The notes under the pieces: model-generated
What the model was told of the DNA's origin: nothing
The model's database searches: none
Seen by the model: only the letters and a program-made list of their open reading frames with translations
NCBI GenBank assembly: GCA_938023035.1
Contig: CALIDI010000013.1
Location: forward strand, 62,001-126,000
Length of the DNA stretch: 64,000 bases
DNA from: an uncultured Leptolyngbyaceae cyanobacterium
GTDB taxonomy: Bacteria > Cyanobacteriota > Cyanobacteriia > Leptolyngbyales > Leptolyngbyaceae
Reading direction: 5' to 3'
Program-made: the position numbers and the translations under genes
Part shown: in pieces, positions 32,671-41,265 of the stretch
Numbering within the stretch: position 1 is the first letter of the stretch
Layout of the letters: every line of letters starts with the position of its first letter

Positions 32671-33585
32671 GTGGTTTCTAGCATTTCTGTGATGGTACCG
32701 GCAACAACGGCCAATATTGGGCCGGGGTTTGATTGTCTGGGAGCGGCGTTGAGTCTCTACAACCAGTTCCGTTTTACGCTGACTCCGGGGGAGCCAGGGA
32801 GTTTGAAAATTACTGGCTCTGGGCTGGGATCGGTCAGTCTGGGAACTGACAACTTGCTCTATCGTGCCTTTAAGCACTTATTTGACTGTTTAGGGAAACC
32901 CTGCCCTGCGATCGCCCTGGAGATTGCTGTCAATGTGCCCTTAGCACGGGGGCTAGGTAGCTCAGCAACGGCCATTGTGGGAGGGTTAGTAGGGGCCAAT
33001 GAGTTAGCCGGGCGGCCCCTCAGCCAGAGCGAAGTTATGAGGTTGGCGATCGCCCTAGAGGGACATCCGGATAATGTTGTGCCCGCACTTTTAGGAGGCT
33101 GTCGATTAGCCGCATCTAATCGTGAAGGCACCTGGGAGATTTGCGAACTTCCCTGGCAGGGGGACATTGTCCCCGTTGTAGCGATTCCAGATTTTGAGCT
33201 GTCAACGGCGACAGCTCGGCAAGTGTTACCCACCCATTACTCGCGGGCGGATGCCATTTTTAATGCCGCTCATCTGGGGTTATTGCTACGCGCCCTAGCA
33301 ACGGGCAATGCTGACTGGCTACGCGCGGCTCTGCAAGATAAAATTCATCAGCCTTACCGCAAATCCCTAATTCAGGGCTATGATGCCGTCGAGGCCGCTG
33401 CGATCGCGGCAGGAGCCTACGGACTAGTCATTAGTGGGGCAGGCCCTACCCTCTTAGCCCTCAGCCCAACCGGACAGGCCGCAGCCGTGGCGGGGGCAAT
33501 GGAGCAAGCCTGGTTGGCTCTGGGGGTGCATCCCCAGGTTAAGGCCCTGGCGCTGGATACGCAGGGTGTGCAGATAGAGGCGTAA
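32671..33585 (+). CDS. thrB: homoserine kinase
   Basis: GHMP-family kinase phosphorylating L-homoserine for threonine synthesis. Motif 1 [19 protein letters not shown] (about 8-26), the ATP-binding motif 2 [20 protein letters not shown] (about 94-113) and C-terminal motif 3 [15 protein letters not shown] (about 258-272) are all visible. GTG 32671 ([13 protein letters not shown]) gives the usual short N-terminus and 304 residues; a TTG ten codons upstream (32641) is possible. Stand-alone gene. Confidence 0.94.
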   Translation: MVSSISVMVPATTANIGPGFDCLGAALSLYNQFRFTLTPGEPGSLKITGSGLGSVSLGTDNLLYRAFKHLFDCLGKPCPAIALEIAVNVPLARGLGSSATAIVGGLVGANELAGRPLSQSEVMRLAIALEGHPDNVVPALLGGCRLAASNREGTWEICELPWQGDIVPVVAIPDFELSTATARQVLPTHYSRADAIFNAAHLGLLLRALATGNADWLRAALQDKIHQPYRKSLIQGYDAVEAAAIAAGAYGLVISGAGPTLLALSPTGQAAAVAGAMEQAWLALGVHPQVKALALDTQGVQIEA

Positions 33586-33595
33586 ATAAAGATAC

Positions 33596-33622
33596 AAAAA
33601 ACCCCTCGCCAATGGCGGGGGG
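33596..33622 (-). terminator. terminator-like hairpin oriented to the minus strand
   Basis: Minus strand: GC-rich stem (cccc gcc, loop att, ggc gagggg) followed by TTTTTT. The flanking genes thrB and NlpC are both on the plus strand, so no known transcript uses it in that direction. Six bases further right begins a 15-base sequence (33629-33643) repeated next to a similar hairpin at 59.8 kb. Confidence 0.6.
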
Positions 33623-33769
33623 CCGAAATCAGGGTGCATCTACCATTCCCTTCTTCCAGATGGGGGAGTTGCATCCGGAAAAAATCAGCAAGAGTGTCAA
33701 AATTGTTGCTTGCCTAAATCGTGCGTGGTTCATTTCCCTCTGGCCTGATGCATTCTCATAGAAGCGGGT

Positions 33770-34471
33770 ATGGTTGACTTCAACGCCCTCAGGACCGATC
33801 AGGTTTATCGGTGTAAACGTCCTCTCAATCTTTATCAGTCGCCCCAGGCTGAGAGTCTTGTGACGCAGGTGGCTACAGGGCGCTACCTGCGAATCCCTTC
33901 AATTGGAGCAGCGACTGAGGCAGTCTACATCACACTCTGTGAAGATGACTATCCGGGCTGGTTGCGGTGCGCTGACCTAGATGCACTGATGCCTACCCAG
34001 GATGCTTATCACCCCCCTCAACTAAGCCATCGCGAAATCTGCGATCGCCTTCCCCAGGTGATTGCTTTCTGTCAGGCCGCGATGGCCACCCCTAATGAAT
34101 ATCTTTGGGGTGGCACCCTTGCCCCGAATTATGACTGCTCTGGGCTGATGCAAGCAGCCTTTGCCGCCGCTGGCATCTGGATCCCCCGCGATGCTTATCA
34201 ACAAGAAGCGTTTTGTCAGCCCATCCATCTAGAAGAGCTGAGGCCAGGGGATCTCGTATTTTTTGGTACGCCCCAAAAAGCAACGCATGTCGGCCTTTAT
34301 CTGGGCGACGCTTACTACATCCACAGTTCTGGGAAAGTTCAAGGAAGGGATGGGATCGGTATTGATCGTCTGTCTGCTGAGGGCGATCGCGTTAGTCAAA
34401 CTTACTACGCCCAACGCCGAGGGGGTGGGCGGGTCGTTGCCAGCTATCAGCCCGGGCAACGGGGCTGGTGA
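33770..34471 (+). CDS. NlpC/P60 family peptidase with SH3-type N-terminal domain
   Basis: Cell-wall peptidase likely cleaving gamma-D-Glu-diamino acid bonds. The N-terminal ~80 residues form a bacterial SH3-like domain (YRCKRPLNLYQSPQAESL); the C-terminal C40 domain has the catalytic Cys in NYDCSGLMQAAF (about 125), His in KATHVGLYLGD (about 178) and the polar His in YYIHSSG (about 188). Size and order match the cyanobacterial two-domain amidases of known structure. No signal peptide is seen, as in those homologues. ATG at 33770. Confidence 0.93.
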   Translation: MVDFNALRTDQVYRCKRPLNLYQSPQAESLVTQVATGRYLRIPSIGAATEAVYITLCEDDYPGWLRCADLDALMPTQDAYHPPQLSHREICDRLPQVIAFCQAAMATPNEYLWGGTLAPNYDCSGLMQAAFAAAGIWIPRDAYQQEAFCQPIHLEELRPGDLVFFGTPQKATHVGLYLGDAYYIHSSGKVQGRDGIGIDRLSAEGDRVSQTYYAQRRGGGRVVASYQPGQRGW

Positions 34472-34593
34472 TAGCGACTGGTCGCTGGTTAAACATACCT
34501 GACTCTCAACAGCAGAAAAATCCGGCAATGCTATTCTGTGTTCTAGGTTGAGAATCGGGCTTCCATCTACTTTCCCCTACTTTCTGTTAAGCC

Positions 34594-35613
34594 ATGAACC
34601 TTTCACTCTCATCGATTCCTTCCCCTGGGCCAACTGATGCTGAAAAGAGGCCACAGGTATCGATTGTTGTACCCATTTACAACGAGTATGCTAACCTGCC
34701 CCTGCTGATTGAGGCGATCGCCGGAGTGGTGCAGCGGGCATCCCTAGATTATGAAATGATTTGTGTGGATGATGGCTCAACGGATGGCTCAACGGATTTG
34801 CTGAAACAAATTGCGGGCAATCGTTCCGATCTGCGAGCGATTATTCTGCGCCGCAACTATGGACAGACGGCGGCCATGGCGGCTGGGTTTAGTGCGGCTC
34901 GAGGGCAAGTCATCATCACCCTAGATGGAGATATGCAGAATGACCCAGAAGACATTCCCATGCTGCTAGGCAAGCTGGAAGAGGGCTACGATCTAGTAAG
35001 CGGCTGGCGCAAACATCGTCAGGATGATGCTTTGACCCGACTCCTTCCTTCTAAAATTGCAAACTATCTAATTGGCCAGGTGACCGGGGTTAAACTCCAT
35101 GATTACGGCTGTTCCCTCAAGGCCTATCGCACAGAAGTTGTGGCTGATATGAACCTCTATGGAGAACTGCACCGCTTTTTGCCTGCCCTGGCCTTTATTG
35201 AGGGAGCAAGAATTACAGAAGTGCCTGTGCGCCATCATCCCCGTCGGTTTGGCAAAAGTAAATATGGTCTGGGTCGCACGTTTCGGGTAGTGATGGATTT
35301 ACTGACGGTTTGGTTTATGCGGAAGTTTCTCACCAAACCCATGCATGTTTTTGGCTTATTTGGGCTGCTATCAATGCTGGCGGGAACTGCCCTGGGGCTG
35401 TATCTGACAATTTTGAAGCTGGGATTTGGAGCAAGCATTGGCGATCGCCCGTTGCTGATTCTCGCGGTTGTATTGTTCTTAACAGGTATCCAGTTGCTTT
35501 GCTTTGGTCTCCTGGCAGAGTTACTAATGCGCACTTACCATGAATCTCAAGATCGCCCCATTTATCGCATTCGCGAAATTGTCGGAGGCCCCCCCCCTTC
35601 TAACCAGGATTGA
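34594..35613 (+). CDS. glycosyltransferase family 2, membrane-anchored (DPM/GtrB-like)
   Basis: Polyprenyl-phosphate hexosyltransferase type. GT-A domain (about 20-240) with VSIVVPIYNEYANLP, CVDDGSTDGSTDLL, and the metal motif TLDGDMQNDPEDIP; two C-terminal membrane helices follow (about 248-273 and 285-312). A perfect 12-bp in-frame tandem duplication (34771-34782, 34783-34794) doubles the Asp-Gly-Ser-Thr block. Ends with a disordered PPPSNQD tail. ATG at 34594. Probable product: a lipid-linked sugar donor; the sugar is unknown. Confidence 0.9.
   Translation: MNLSLSSIPSPGPTDAEKRPQVSIVVPIYNEYANLPLLIEAIAGVVQRASLDYEMICVDDGSTDGSTDLLKQIAGNRSDLRAIILRRNYGQTAAMAAGFSAARGQVIITLDGDMQNDPEDIPMLLGKLEEGYDLVSGWRKHRQDDALTRLLPSKIANYLIGQVTGVKLHDYGCSLKAYRTEVVADMNLYGELHRFLPALAFIEGARITEVPVRHHPRRFGKSKYGLGRTFRVVMDLLTVWFMRKFLTKPMHVFGLFGLLSMLAGTALGLYLTILKLGFGASIGDRPLLILAVVLFLTGIQLLCFGLLAELLMRTYHESQDRPIYRIREIVGGPPPSNQD
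34771..34794 (+). repeat. perfect 12-bp tandem duplication in the GT2 gene
   Basis: gatggctcaacg stands twice head to tail and in frame, giving DGSTDGST near the metal/nucleotide site, where one copy is the family norm or the second is more variable. Confidence 0.85.
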
Positions 35614-35688
35614 TGCCAAGACTGACGTTAGTGTTTTCCTGAACTTGGCATCGTTGGTTCAAGAGGTATTGCTGATGAGTGCATCCCA

Positions 35689-35726
35689 AGGGGTATCGCT
35701 CTAACGCGCATTCAAGCAAGGGAATG
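35689..35726 (+). repeat. dispersed repeat A, tail segment
   Basis: ggggtatcgctctaacgc followed by gcattcaagcaagggaatg. Related segments: 38565-38609 (plus), 43846-43895 (plus, more diverged) and 39950-39987 (minus). Confidence 0.65.
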
Positions 35727-35752
35727 TAGAGCGTTGCTCTTCTCACAGGGTG

Positions 35753-35781
35753 GGGCAACTTGCAAAAGTGAGATACGCCCT
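35753..35781 (+). repeat. dispersed repeat B
   Basis: gggcaacttgcaaaagtg followed by agatacgccct. Its reverse complement matches 41069-41097 with few substitutions. Confidence 0.65.
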
Positions 35782-36002
35782 GCCGAAGTGGAGCTGTGTA
35801 GGCGTTTCAGCCAAATCGTTAAGTGCGAGCGGCTGATCGCTTTTGGGAAAATGATTTATCCATCAATTCAGCAATATTGCTCAGGTCGGCTAGATCAACG
35901 AGCCGATCGCGGGTCTGATTACGTTTGTAATCCTGGGTTTTCGATTTTTATCCCTCTAGGTGGCTATCTTCAAACGCTAGCTGCGCCGGTTATCTAGCTA
36001 AT

Positions 36003-36037
36003 ACAGCAAGACAGAAATTTCTGGACTCGCCTCAGCC
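36003..36037 (+). repeat. dispersed repeat A, head segment
   Basis: acagcaagacagaaatttct then ggactcgcctcagcc. Copies at 38497-38531 and 43731-43771 share most bases. Confidence 0.75.
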
Positions 36038-36239
36038 AGCCTCAGCCAGACTGATGCTTGAGTCCACTAGTTCGCTAATGGACTGGTTGCCTCTACTTAT
36101 GGTCTCAGCCGTTAATAGTGGCCGTTTCTTCCCTAGAAGTGTGAATGTATGTGTCTGCCATCTTCTGAATCGAGAACAGATGACATAGAAGTAAGAGAAG
36201 ATACCAAATTGACCAGCTAAGCGGAGCGAATAACCAACT

Positions 36240-36704
36240 ATGACCAAAACGGTCGCTGCGGTGATGACCCCCGATCCGATCACGGTTACGCCGACAACTC
36301 CTCTCACAGAGGTGATTAAAACTCTGGCAGAAAAGCGATTTAGCGGGTTACCTGTCGTGGATGCCGCAGGTAAGTTGATCGGAGTTGTATCTGAGACCGA
36401 TCTGATGTGGCGCGAGTCGGGAGTGACCCCCCCGGCCTACATCATGCTACTTGACAGTGTGATTTATCTAGAAAATCCAGGTCGCTATGAACGGGAATTA
36501 CATAAAGCCCTGGGAGAAACGGTGAAGGATGTGATGAGTGAAAGTCCAATCACGATTACTCCCGACAAACCCTTAAGCGAGGCAGCTCGCCTGATGCATG
36601 AACGCAGTGTCCATCGTCTGCCAGTGGTGGATGACTCTGGTCGGGTAATTGGCATCATTACCCGGGGCGACATTGTCCGGGCGATGGCGGCAGAGCAAGC
36701 TTGA
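36240..36704 (+). CDS. CBS-domain pair protein
   Basis: A 154-residue protein consisting of two CBS motifs (about 6-60 and 90-150): VMTPDPITVTPTTPLTEVI with GLPVVDAAGKLIGVVSETDL, and VMSESPITITPDKPLSEAA with RLPVVDDSGRVIGIITRGDI. Such free-standing modules bind adenosyl ligands and regulate partner proteins. ATG at 36240. The nblB gene starts 54 bp later on the same strand, so the two may form an operon. Confidence 0.92.
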   Translation: MTKTVAAVMTPDPITVTPTTPLTEVIKTLAEKRFSGLPVVDAAGKLIGVVSETDLMWRESGVTPPAYIMLLDSVIYLENPGRYERELHKALGETVKDVMSESPITITPDKPLSEAARLMHERSVHRLPVVDDSGRVIGIITRGDIVRAMAAEQA

Positions 36705-36758
36705 TGTCAGGTTTGAGTGGACTCTTTGATCAAATTGTGGATAGCTGGATTTTCACCA

Positions 36759-37412
36759 ATGAGTATTACCCCAGAATCTATTGAAACGCTGTTAAATTCC
36801 CATGATTTTGGCGATCGCCTGCGGGCGGTCAACCAGATTCGGCAATTGCCCTCTGAAATTGCCTTTCCTCTCATTCAGAAAGCAACGCAAGACAGTAACC
36901 CACGGGTACGCTACGCCGCTGTTAGCCAAATTGCAAGCCTGGGGAAACACAATCCTGAATTAGCAGAAACCATTCTCCGCGATCGCCTCCAAGATGAAGA
37001 GGCCGATGTGCAAGCAGCGGCTGCCGACGCTATCGGGGCACTTGGTTTGACCAATAGCTTCACAGCCCTACAACAGCTTTATCAAAGCACTTCTGAGTGG
37101 CTGGTGCGATTTAGTATTGTGGCAGCTCTGGGTGAACTCGGCGATTGCCGCGCCTTTGACCTGCTCAAGGAAGCTTTGGATTCAGGGAATGAGTTACTCC
37201 AAACGGCTGCGATCGGTTCCCTAGGAGAACTGGGGGATGCACGGGCGGTTACAATCCTAACCCCCTATGCGACGAACCCAGACTGGCAAATTCGCTATCG
37301 GCTAGCGCAGGCATTGAGCCGATTGGAGGGAGAAGCCTGCCGCATCACCTTAGAGCAACTCGCCAGGGATGAAGTTGTTCAGGTGGCAGAAGAAGCAAAA
37401 AGTCATCTGTAA
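36759..37412 (+). CDS. nblB: phycobilisome degradation protein NblB-like (HEAT repeats)
   Basis: A 217-residue all-helical protein of HEAT/PBS-lyase repeats (for example RLRAVNQIRQLPSEIAFPLI, RVRYAAVSQIASLGKHNPEL, LQTAAIGSLGELGDARAVTIL). NblB is needed for phycobilisome breakdown during nutrient starvation and is thought to act on the chromophorylated proteins. Start at ATG 36759 (MSITPESIETLLNS), which is the family N-terminus; the longer frame from 36717 uses a weak codon. HEAT proteins of this kind also include phycobilin lyase subunits, so I give NblB as the best fit from length and the MSxTPESVxxLL start. Confidence 0.82.
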   Translation: MSITPESIETLLNSHDFGDRLRAVNQIRQLPSEIAFPLIQKATQDSNPRVRYAAVSQIASLGKHNPELAETILRDRLQDEEADVQAAAADAIGALGLTNSFTALQQLYQSTSEWLVRFSIVAALGELGDCRAFDLLKEALDSGNELLQTAAIGSLGELGDARAVTILTPYATNPDWQIRYRLAQALSRLEGEACRITLEQLARDEVVQVAEEAKSHL

Positions 37413-37585
37413 TTTTGCGGTTGTTTCATTAGAGTCAGGCCGGGATTCTATAGTTTATTACTGTATTTTCTCGGAGAAGATTTATCCTAGGCATAGCTTT
37501 TTTAGGCAAGTCAAGGAATAATAATCATGATTTGTAGCCATTGCCACCGGATTGAGGACAGAGGGTAGGGATAGATCACCTAGGT

Positions 37586-37638
37586 GGGAGCAATGCCCCC
37601 ACCCCCCTGAACCCCCCAATGGACTCAGCAACCTGGCA
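37586..37638 (+). repeat. dispersed repeat C, copy 2
   Basis: gggagcaatgcccccacccc then cctgaaccccccaatggact and cagcaacctgg; same block order as 22983-23028. Confidence 0.5.
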
Positions 37639-37701
37639 ATGGCTGCTCTCCATTTGATCATTTTCTGTTCACAAATATTTCAGATAGGGAGTTAGCCAAT
37701 A

Positions 37702-38484
37702 ATGCCTCTCAACAAAAAATTACTGGCTGAGTTTCTCGGCACCCTTTGGTTAGTGCTGGGTGGCTGTGGCAGTGCGGTTTTTGCCGCTGCTTTTATGGGT
37801 GCCCGACTAAATGACACAACCCCCTTTCCGTTGGGGATTGGGTTGCTTGGGGTTTCGCTCGCTTTTGGTTTAACCGTGTTTACTGGAGCCTATGCCCTGG
37901 GTCATATCTCTGGTGGGCACTTTAATCCGGCGGTTTCCTTTGGCCTGTGGGCTGGCAAGCGCTTTCCGGCCTCTGGTCTGTTGCCTTACATCATTGCCCA
38001 GGTGCTAGGTGCGATCGCGGGTGCGGTGATTATTTACATTATCAAAGGTGGTCTGGGCGGCAACGTCGGGGATGCTGGCTTGTTTGCAACCAATGGCTAT
38101 GGTGATTTGTCCCCGGGTGGGTATCAAATTCTCTCTGCTCTGGTTTGTGAATTTGTCATGACCTTTTTCTTCCTGCTGATCATCTTGGGAGTGACGGATG
38201 GTCGCGCCCCTAAGGGCTTTGCCCCGGCGGCGATTGGTCTGGCCTTAACTTTGATTCACCTGATTAGCATCCCCGTCACCAATACCTCGGTGAACCCTGC
38301 TCGTAGCACTGGTGTCGCGCTTCTGGCTGGGGTACCCTATATTGCCCAACTCTGGTTGTTCTGGTTGGCTCCAATTTTGGGGGCGATCGCCGCAGGTTGG
38401 CTCTACCACTCTTTCTTTGAGCCGACCCGTGAAGAACTGGTAGCTGCTGAGACCGCAGCCGCTGCTGCTGCTCGTATCAACTGA
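37702..38484 (+). CDS. aqpZ: aquaporin Z family water channel
   Basis: Plasma-membrane water channel of 260 residues with six membrane helices and both half-helix NPA motifs: [16 protein letters not shown] (about 73-88) and [14 protein letters not shown] (about 195-208, with the selectivity-filter Arg). The start [29 protein letters not shown] is characteristic of AqpZ. Ala-rich C-terminus ([13 protein letters not shown]). ATG at 37702. Single gene. Confidence 0.96.
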   Translation: MPLNKKLLAEFLGTLWLVLGGCGSAVFAAAFMGARLNDTTPFPLGIGLLGVSLAFGLTVFTGAYALGHISGGHFNPAVSFGLWAGKRFPASGLLPYIIAQVLGAIAGAVIIYIIKGGLGGNVGDAGLFATNGYGDLSPGGYQILSALVCEFVMTFFFLLIILGVTDGRAPKGFAPAAIGLALTLIHLISIPVTNTSVNPARSTGVALLAGVPYIAQLWLFWLAPILGAIAAGWLYHSFFEPTREELVAAETAAAAAARIN

Positions 38485-38496
38485 GTAGGGCCTAGG

Positions 38497-38609
38497 ACAG
38501 CAAAGCAGAAATTTCTAGACTAGCCTCAGCCGCCCATATTCTTCAGCACTCCCATCAAGGGAGAGGAGTATCGCCCTAACGAGCATTCAAGAAAGGGGTG
38601 AGGCTAGAC
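38497..38609 (+). repeat. dispersed repeat A, complete copy (head plus tail)
   Basis: Head acagcaaagcagaaatttct with agactagcctcagcc (38497-38531), then a short middle, then tail gaggagtatcgccctaac with gagcattcaagaaagggg (38565-38600) and gtgaggctagac. This copy suggests that the head and tail pieces seen elsewhere belong to one element of about 110-165 bp. Confidence 0.7.
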
Positions 38610-38680
38610 AGACTGATACCTTCGTCTCCTAGTGAGAAGTTGACATCAAAATCAATCCCAATCATCGTCGCGTAATCATA

Positions 38681-38719
38681 CCGTGGGCTTCGACTCTGCG
38701 CAGTCCACGGCTTTTTATT
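38681..38719 (+). terminator. rho-independent terminator
   Basis: Stem ccgtgg...ccacgg with inner partly paired ctctgcgcagt loop, followed by ctttttatt on the plus strand. It is about 200 bp past aqpZ, beyond the repeat A element, and probably ends the aqpZ transcript. Confidence 0.7.
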
Positions 38720-38943
38720 AACGTGATCCGCTCTGAGATTGAACCAAAGATTGCAGCAGATACCTGATTAAACGCTGGGCACCGCAAAACTTCTGTTAGC
38801 CAAAATCCTCTATTCAAAGGTCAGAATGGTGTGAAAGCTTTTTGCAACCACGATTGGCAGATTGCATCGATACTCTTGCGCCTTTAGTCACCAAAGCAAC
38901 GAGTCAGGTTTGCATTCCTGCCGATTCTCGGCACAATGGAGGA

Positions 38944-39846
38944 ATGGCTAATTACCTCCTACCTCAACTCTGGGTAGGGTTGTTGAGCTTCTGGCTCTGC
39001 TGTGCCCTGCCAGCCCACGGTAACACCCTGCCTGTAGACGCAACTGCCGAACCGATCGCGTTCAATTTGGCTCAGCAAAAATCTTTATCACTCCAGCAGG
39101 CGCTTCAACGCTGGCAGCAAGCCGATATTCTTTATTTAGGAGAAACCCACGATCGCCCAGCCGATCACGCGGCCCAGTTAAAAATTATCCAGATGCTTCA
39201 CCCGTCGCGAAATCTGGTGATTGCCATGGAAATGTTCCAGCGCCCCTACCAAGCTGTGCTCAATCGCTTTCTCCAGGGGGAACTGTCAGAAGTAGAACTG
39301 CTGGCCCGGAGTGAATATAAAACACGCTGGGGCTATGATTGGGAATTTTATGCACCGGTTATGCGATTCGCTAAAGCCGAGGGCTTACCGGTAATTGCCT
39401 TAAATACGCCAACCGAAGCCACCCGTAAAGTTGCTCGCCAGGGTTTAAACAGCCTCACTTGGGCTGACCGACGCTTTGTGCCGCCCCTGTCAGCAATCGC
39501 CCTGGGGCCAGAGCGCTACCGCCAACGCCTGCGGGATATTTTTACCGAAATTCACCAGGGTAAAACGAGCAGCCTTAACTTTGACTACTTCTTTCAAGCT
39601 CAGGTGCTATGGGATGAGACCATGGCCGAGCGCATTGCCCAGATTCGCCAGCAGCACCCCCAGGCTCTAATTGTGGTGCTAGTAGGTCAGGGCCATCTGT
39701 TTTATGGGGAAGGGGTGCCCCAACGGGTTAGCCGTCGTCAACCGGCCACTTACCAGATTAGTGTGCTGCTAAATCCAGTGGCGGAAATTCGCACCGCCCC
39801 CTCTGAAATTGCAGATTACTTTTGGTTCACGCCTTTAGAGCAATGA
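38944..39846 (+). CDS. ChaN/Tiki-like (DUF399) haem-binding uptake family protein
   Basis: Exported protein of the ChaN superfamily. The ATG at 38944 begins a signal peptide (LLPQLWVGLLSFWLCCALPAHG) and gives 300 residues; a longer frame from a TTG at 38842 lacks a sensible N-terminus. Domain hallmarks: ILYLGETHDRPADHAAQL (about 60), AMEMFQRPYQAVLNRFL (about 95), YDWEFYAPVMRFA, NFDYFFQAQVLWDETMA and the C-terminal VVLVGQGHLFYGEGVP. Family members bind haem or act as metal-dependent proteases related to Tiki; which applies here is not clear. Single gene. Confidence 0.88.
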   Translation: MANYLLPQLWVGLLSFWLCCALPAHGNTLPVDATAEPIAFNLAQQKSLSLQQALQRWQQADILYLGETHDRPADHAAQLKIIQMLHPSRNLVIAMEMFQRPYQAVLNRFLQGELSEVELLARSEYKTRWGYDWEFYAPVMRFAKAEGLPVIALNTPTEATRKVARQGLNSLTWADRRFVPPLSAIALGPERYRQRLRDIFTEIHQGKTSSLNFDYFFQAQVLWDETMAERIAQIRQQHPQALIVVLVGQGHLFYGEGVPQRVSRRQPATYQISVLLNPVAEIRTAPSEIADYFWFTPLEQ

Positions 39847-39949
39847 GTCACTCGAAATGTGCAATTAAACGTGAGAAACCTCAATTGAAGGCCATTTTTA
39901 ACCTTGCATATAACGACTTAAGCGATTCTCTGAGGACCAAATCGCCCTT

Positions 39950-40061
39950 ATTCACTTGCTTGAATGGCTGTCAGGGCGATACCCCTGCTGCGAGATCTTC
40001 CCACGTTTGGGAGAAGGGAAGCCAGATTCAGAGGCTCTTTCCCAAATGTGGGAAGGGATCT
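39950..40061 (-). repeat. inverted repeat A tail plus long palindrome
   Basis: 39950-39987 is the reverse complement of the repeat A tail (reads ggggtatcgccctgacagcc then attcaagcaag on the minus strand). It is followed at 39993-40061 by a long imperfect palindrome: agatcttcccacgtttggga with its partner tttcccaaatgtgggaagg and gatct, able to form a hairpin of about 70 bases. No T-run follows. Confidence 0.7.
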
Positions 40062-40163
40062 AGGGCGTCGCTTGCTTCCCGCAGGGTCGGTAGGCTAAGT
40101 CACCACCCTCACACTTTTTCACATTTTTAATGAGGTCTTTTCAACAAGGTCTTTGATGAGTTC

Positions 40164-40682
40164 TTATTTTCTAGAAGGCAACAGGTAAATCAAACCTGAA
40201 ATTAACGTGAGGCTAACGGTAAGCCAAAATAGCAATAGCGGCCAGGGTTGCCAGTTGGCGGTTGGAGGAGCTAGCAACAGGGCGATCGCCCCAATTTGTA
40301 CGACTGTTTTGAGTTTGCCCCATTGATTGGCACCCGGAATGGCCCCCGATTGCAGGGTGGGGTTAACCCGCCAGCCGGCGATCGCCAACTCCCGTGCCAA
40401 GATCAAAAACACTCCCCAGGCAGGTACTTGGCCTAGCTCTACAAGTGCCAGCAGGGGAGCTAGCACCAGCAACTTATCCACCAGAGGATCCAGAAATTTG
40501 CCAAGCTCAGTTACCTGGTTTAAGCGCCGGGCCAGATAACCGTCGAGCCAATCGGTCGCCGCCGCCAGCAAAAACACAGCCAGCACCCCCCAACGCATCC
40601 CTAAACCCGGCTGCTGGAGGCCATAGAGGCAAAACGGCACCGCCAGCAGCCGAGAGAGCGTTATCCAGGTCGGTAAATTCAT
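40164..40682 (-). CDS. pgsA: CDP-diacylglycerol-glycerol-3-phosphate 3-phosphatidyltransferase
   Basis: Membrane enzyme making phosphatidylglycerol phosphate, the precursor of PG, which photosystems need. The CDP-alcohol phosphotransferase motif DGYLARRLNQVTELGKFLDP (about 48-67, D-G-x2-A-R-x8-G-x3-D-x3-D) is complete with the final Asp in PLVDK. About five membrane helices. Start at ATG 40682 (MNLPTWITLSRLLAVPF), which matches the family; a TTG two codons upstream is not needed. 172 residues. Confidence 0.95.
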   Translation of the reverse strand: MNLPTWITLSRLLAVPFCLYGLQQPGLGMRWGVLAVFLLAAATDWLDGYLARRLNQVTELGKFLDPLVDKLLVLAPLLALVELGQVPAWGVFLILARELAIAGWRVNPTLQSGAIPGANQWGKLKTVVQIGAIALLLAPPTANWQPWPLLLFWLTVSLTLISGLIYLLPSRK

Positions 40683-40874
40683 AGGCAAATCGCTAAAGAC
40701 AGATGCAGTGCAGAAACCAGCTCGGCTCTATCCCTATCATGGCAGCAGCCCAGCCGATTGCGAATAGCGCGCTTTTCTTTTGTCAGTAACAATTTTGGGA
40801 ATTTGATGGCGATGGCAGAAAGTAAATCCTAGAATTGGAACGGAGTTACTAGCACACCTGAACTATCCATTACA

Positions 40875-41006
40875 ATGTTCTGCATATTGATTTATGCCTT
40901 TGTTTCAGAAGTATTTGCAAAGCAACCCTCTCAAAGCCCCGAAGAAGAATTTGGTAAAGCTGTCACTAAGTACCTCTCGAAAGCATTTAAGGACAAAAAA
41001 GACTAA
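40875..41006 (+). CDS. possible small protein, 43 aa
   Basis: Frame from ATG 40875 to TAA 41004-41006: a hydrophobic start (MFCILIYAFVSEVFA) then a charged, helical-looking end (SPEEEFGKAVTKYLSKAFKD). It is AT-richer than the neighbours, has no clear ribosome site and no family I know. It could be a short secreted or membrane peptide, or the remnant of a larger gene. Confidence 0.3.
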   Translation: MFCILIYAFVSEVFAKQPSQSPEEEFGKAVTKYLSKAFKDKKD

Positions 41007-41068
41007 CAATAACCTATCTAGTCGGGAGTCTGCTATGGCTATAAGTTGAGCAGTGAATGCCCTGGCTG

Positions 41069-41097
41069 AGGGTGCATCTCACCTTTGCAAGCTGCCC
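41069..41097 (-). repeat. dispersed repeat B, inverted copy
   Basis: agggtgcatctcacctttgc followed by aagctgccc; reverse complement of 35753-35781 with few changes. Its core gggtgcatct also occurs at 33.63 and 59.83 kb, and as gggtgcatgt at 3.38 kb. Confidence 0.65.
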
Positions 41098-41265
41098 AGT
41101 GGGTTACGAAACTAAGATGCACTCACGGCTGCCAGCAACAAAGGCTGGGGAGGTAATCTTTCTGAGTCCTACTTGAGTCGAATAGAATCTGTACGAGTTT
41201 TAGCAATTTCGGATAAGGTATTAGGGATAAAGTAAAACGTCTGTACTGAGGTTTTTTGTACTGCT

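Larger units (their letters stand above)
35614..36239. other. repeat-filled spacer
   Basis: No gene. Contains tail-type repeat A (35689-35726), the repeat B copy (35753-35781), and head-type repeat A (36003-36037), the last followed by a 10-bp tandem of gcctcagcca (36029-36048). Confidence 0.6.
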
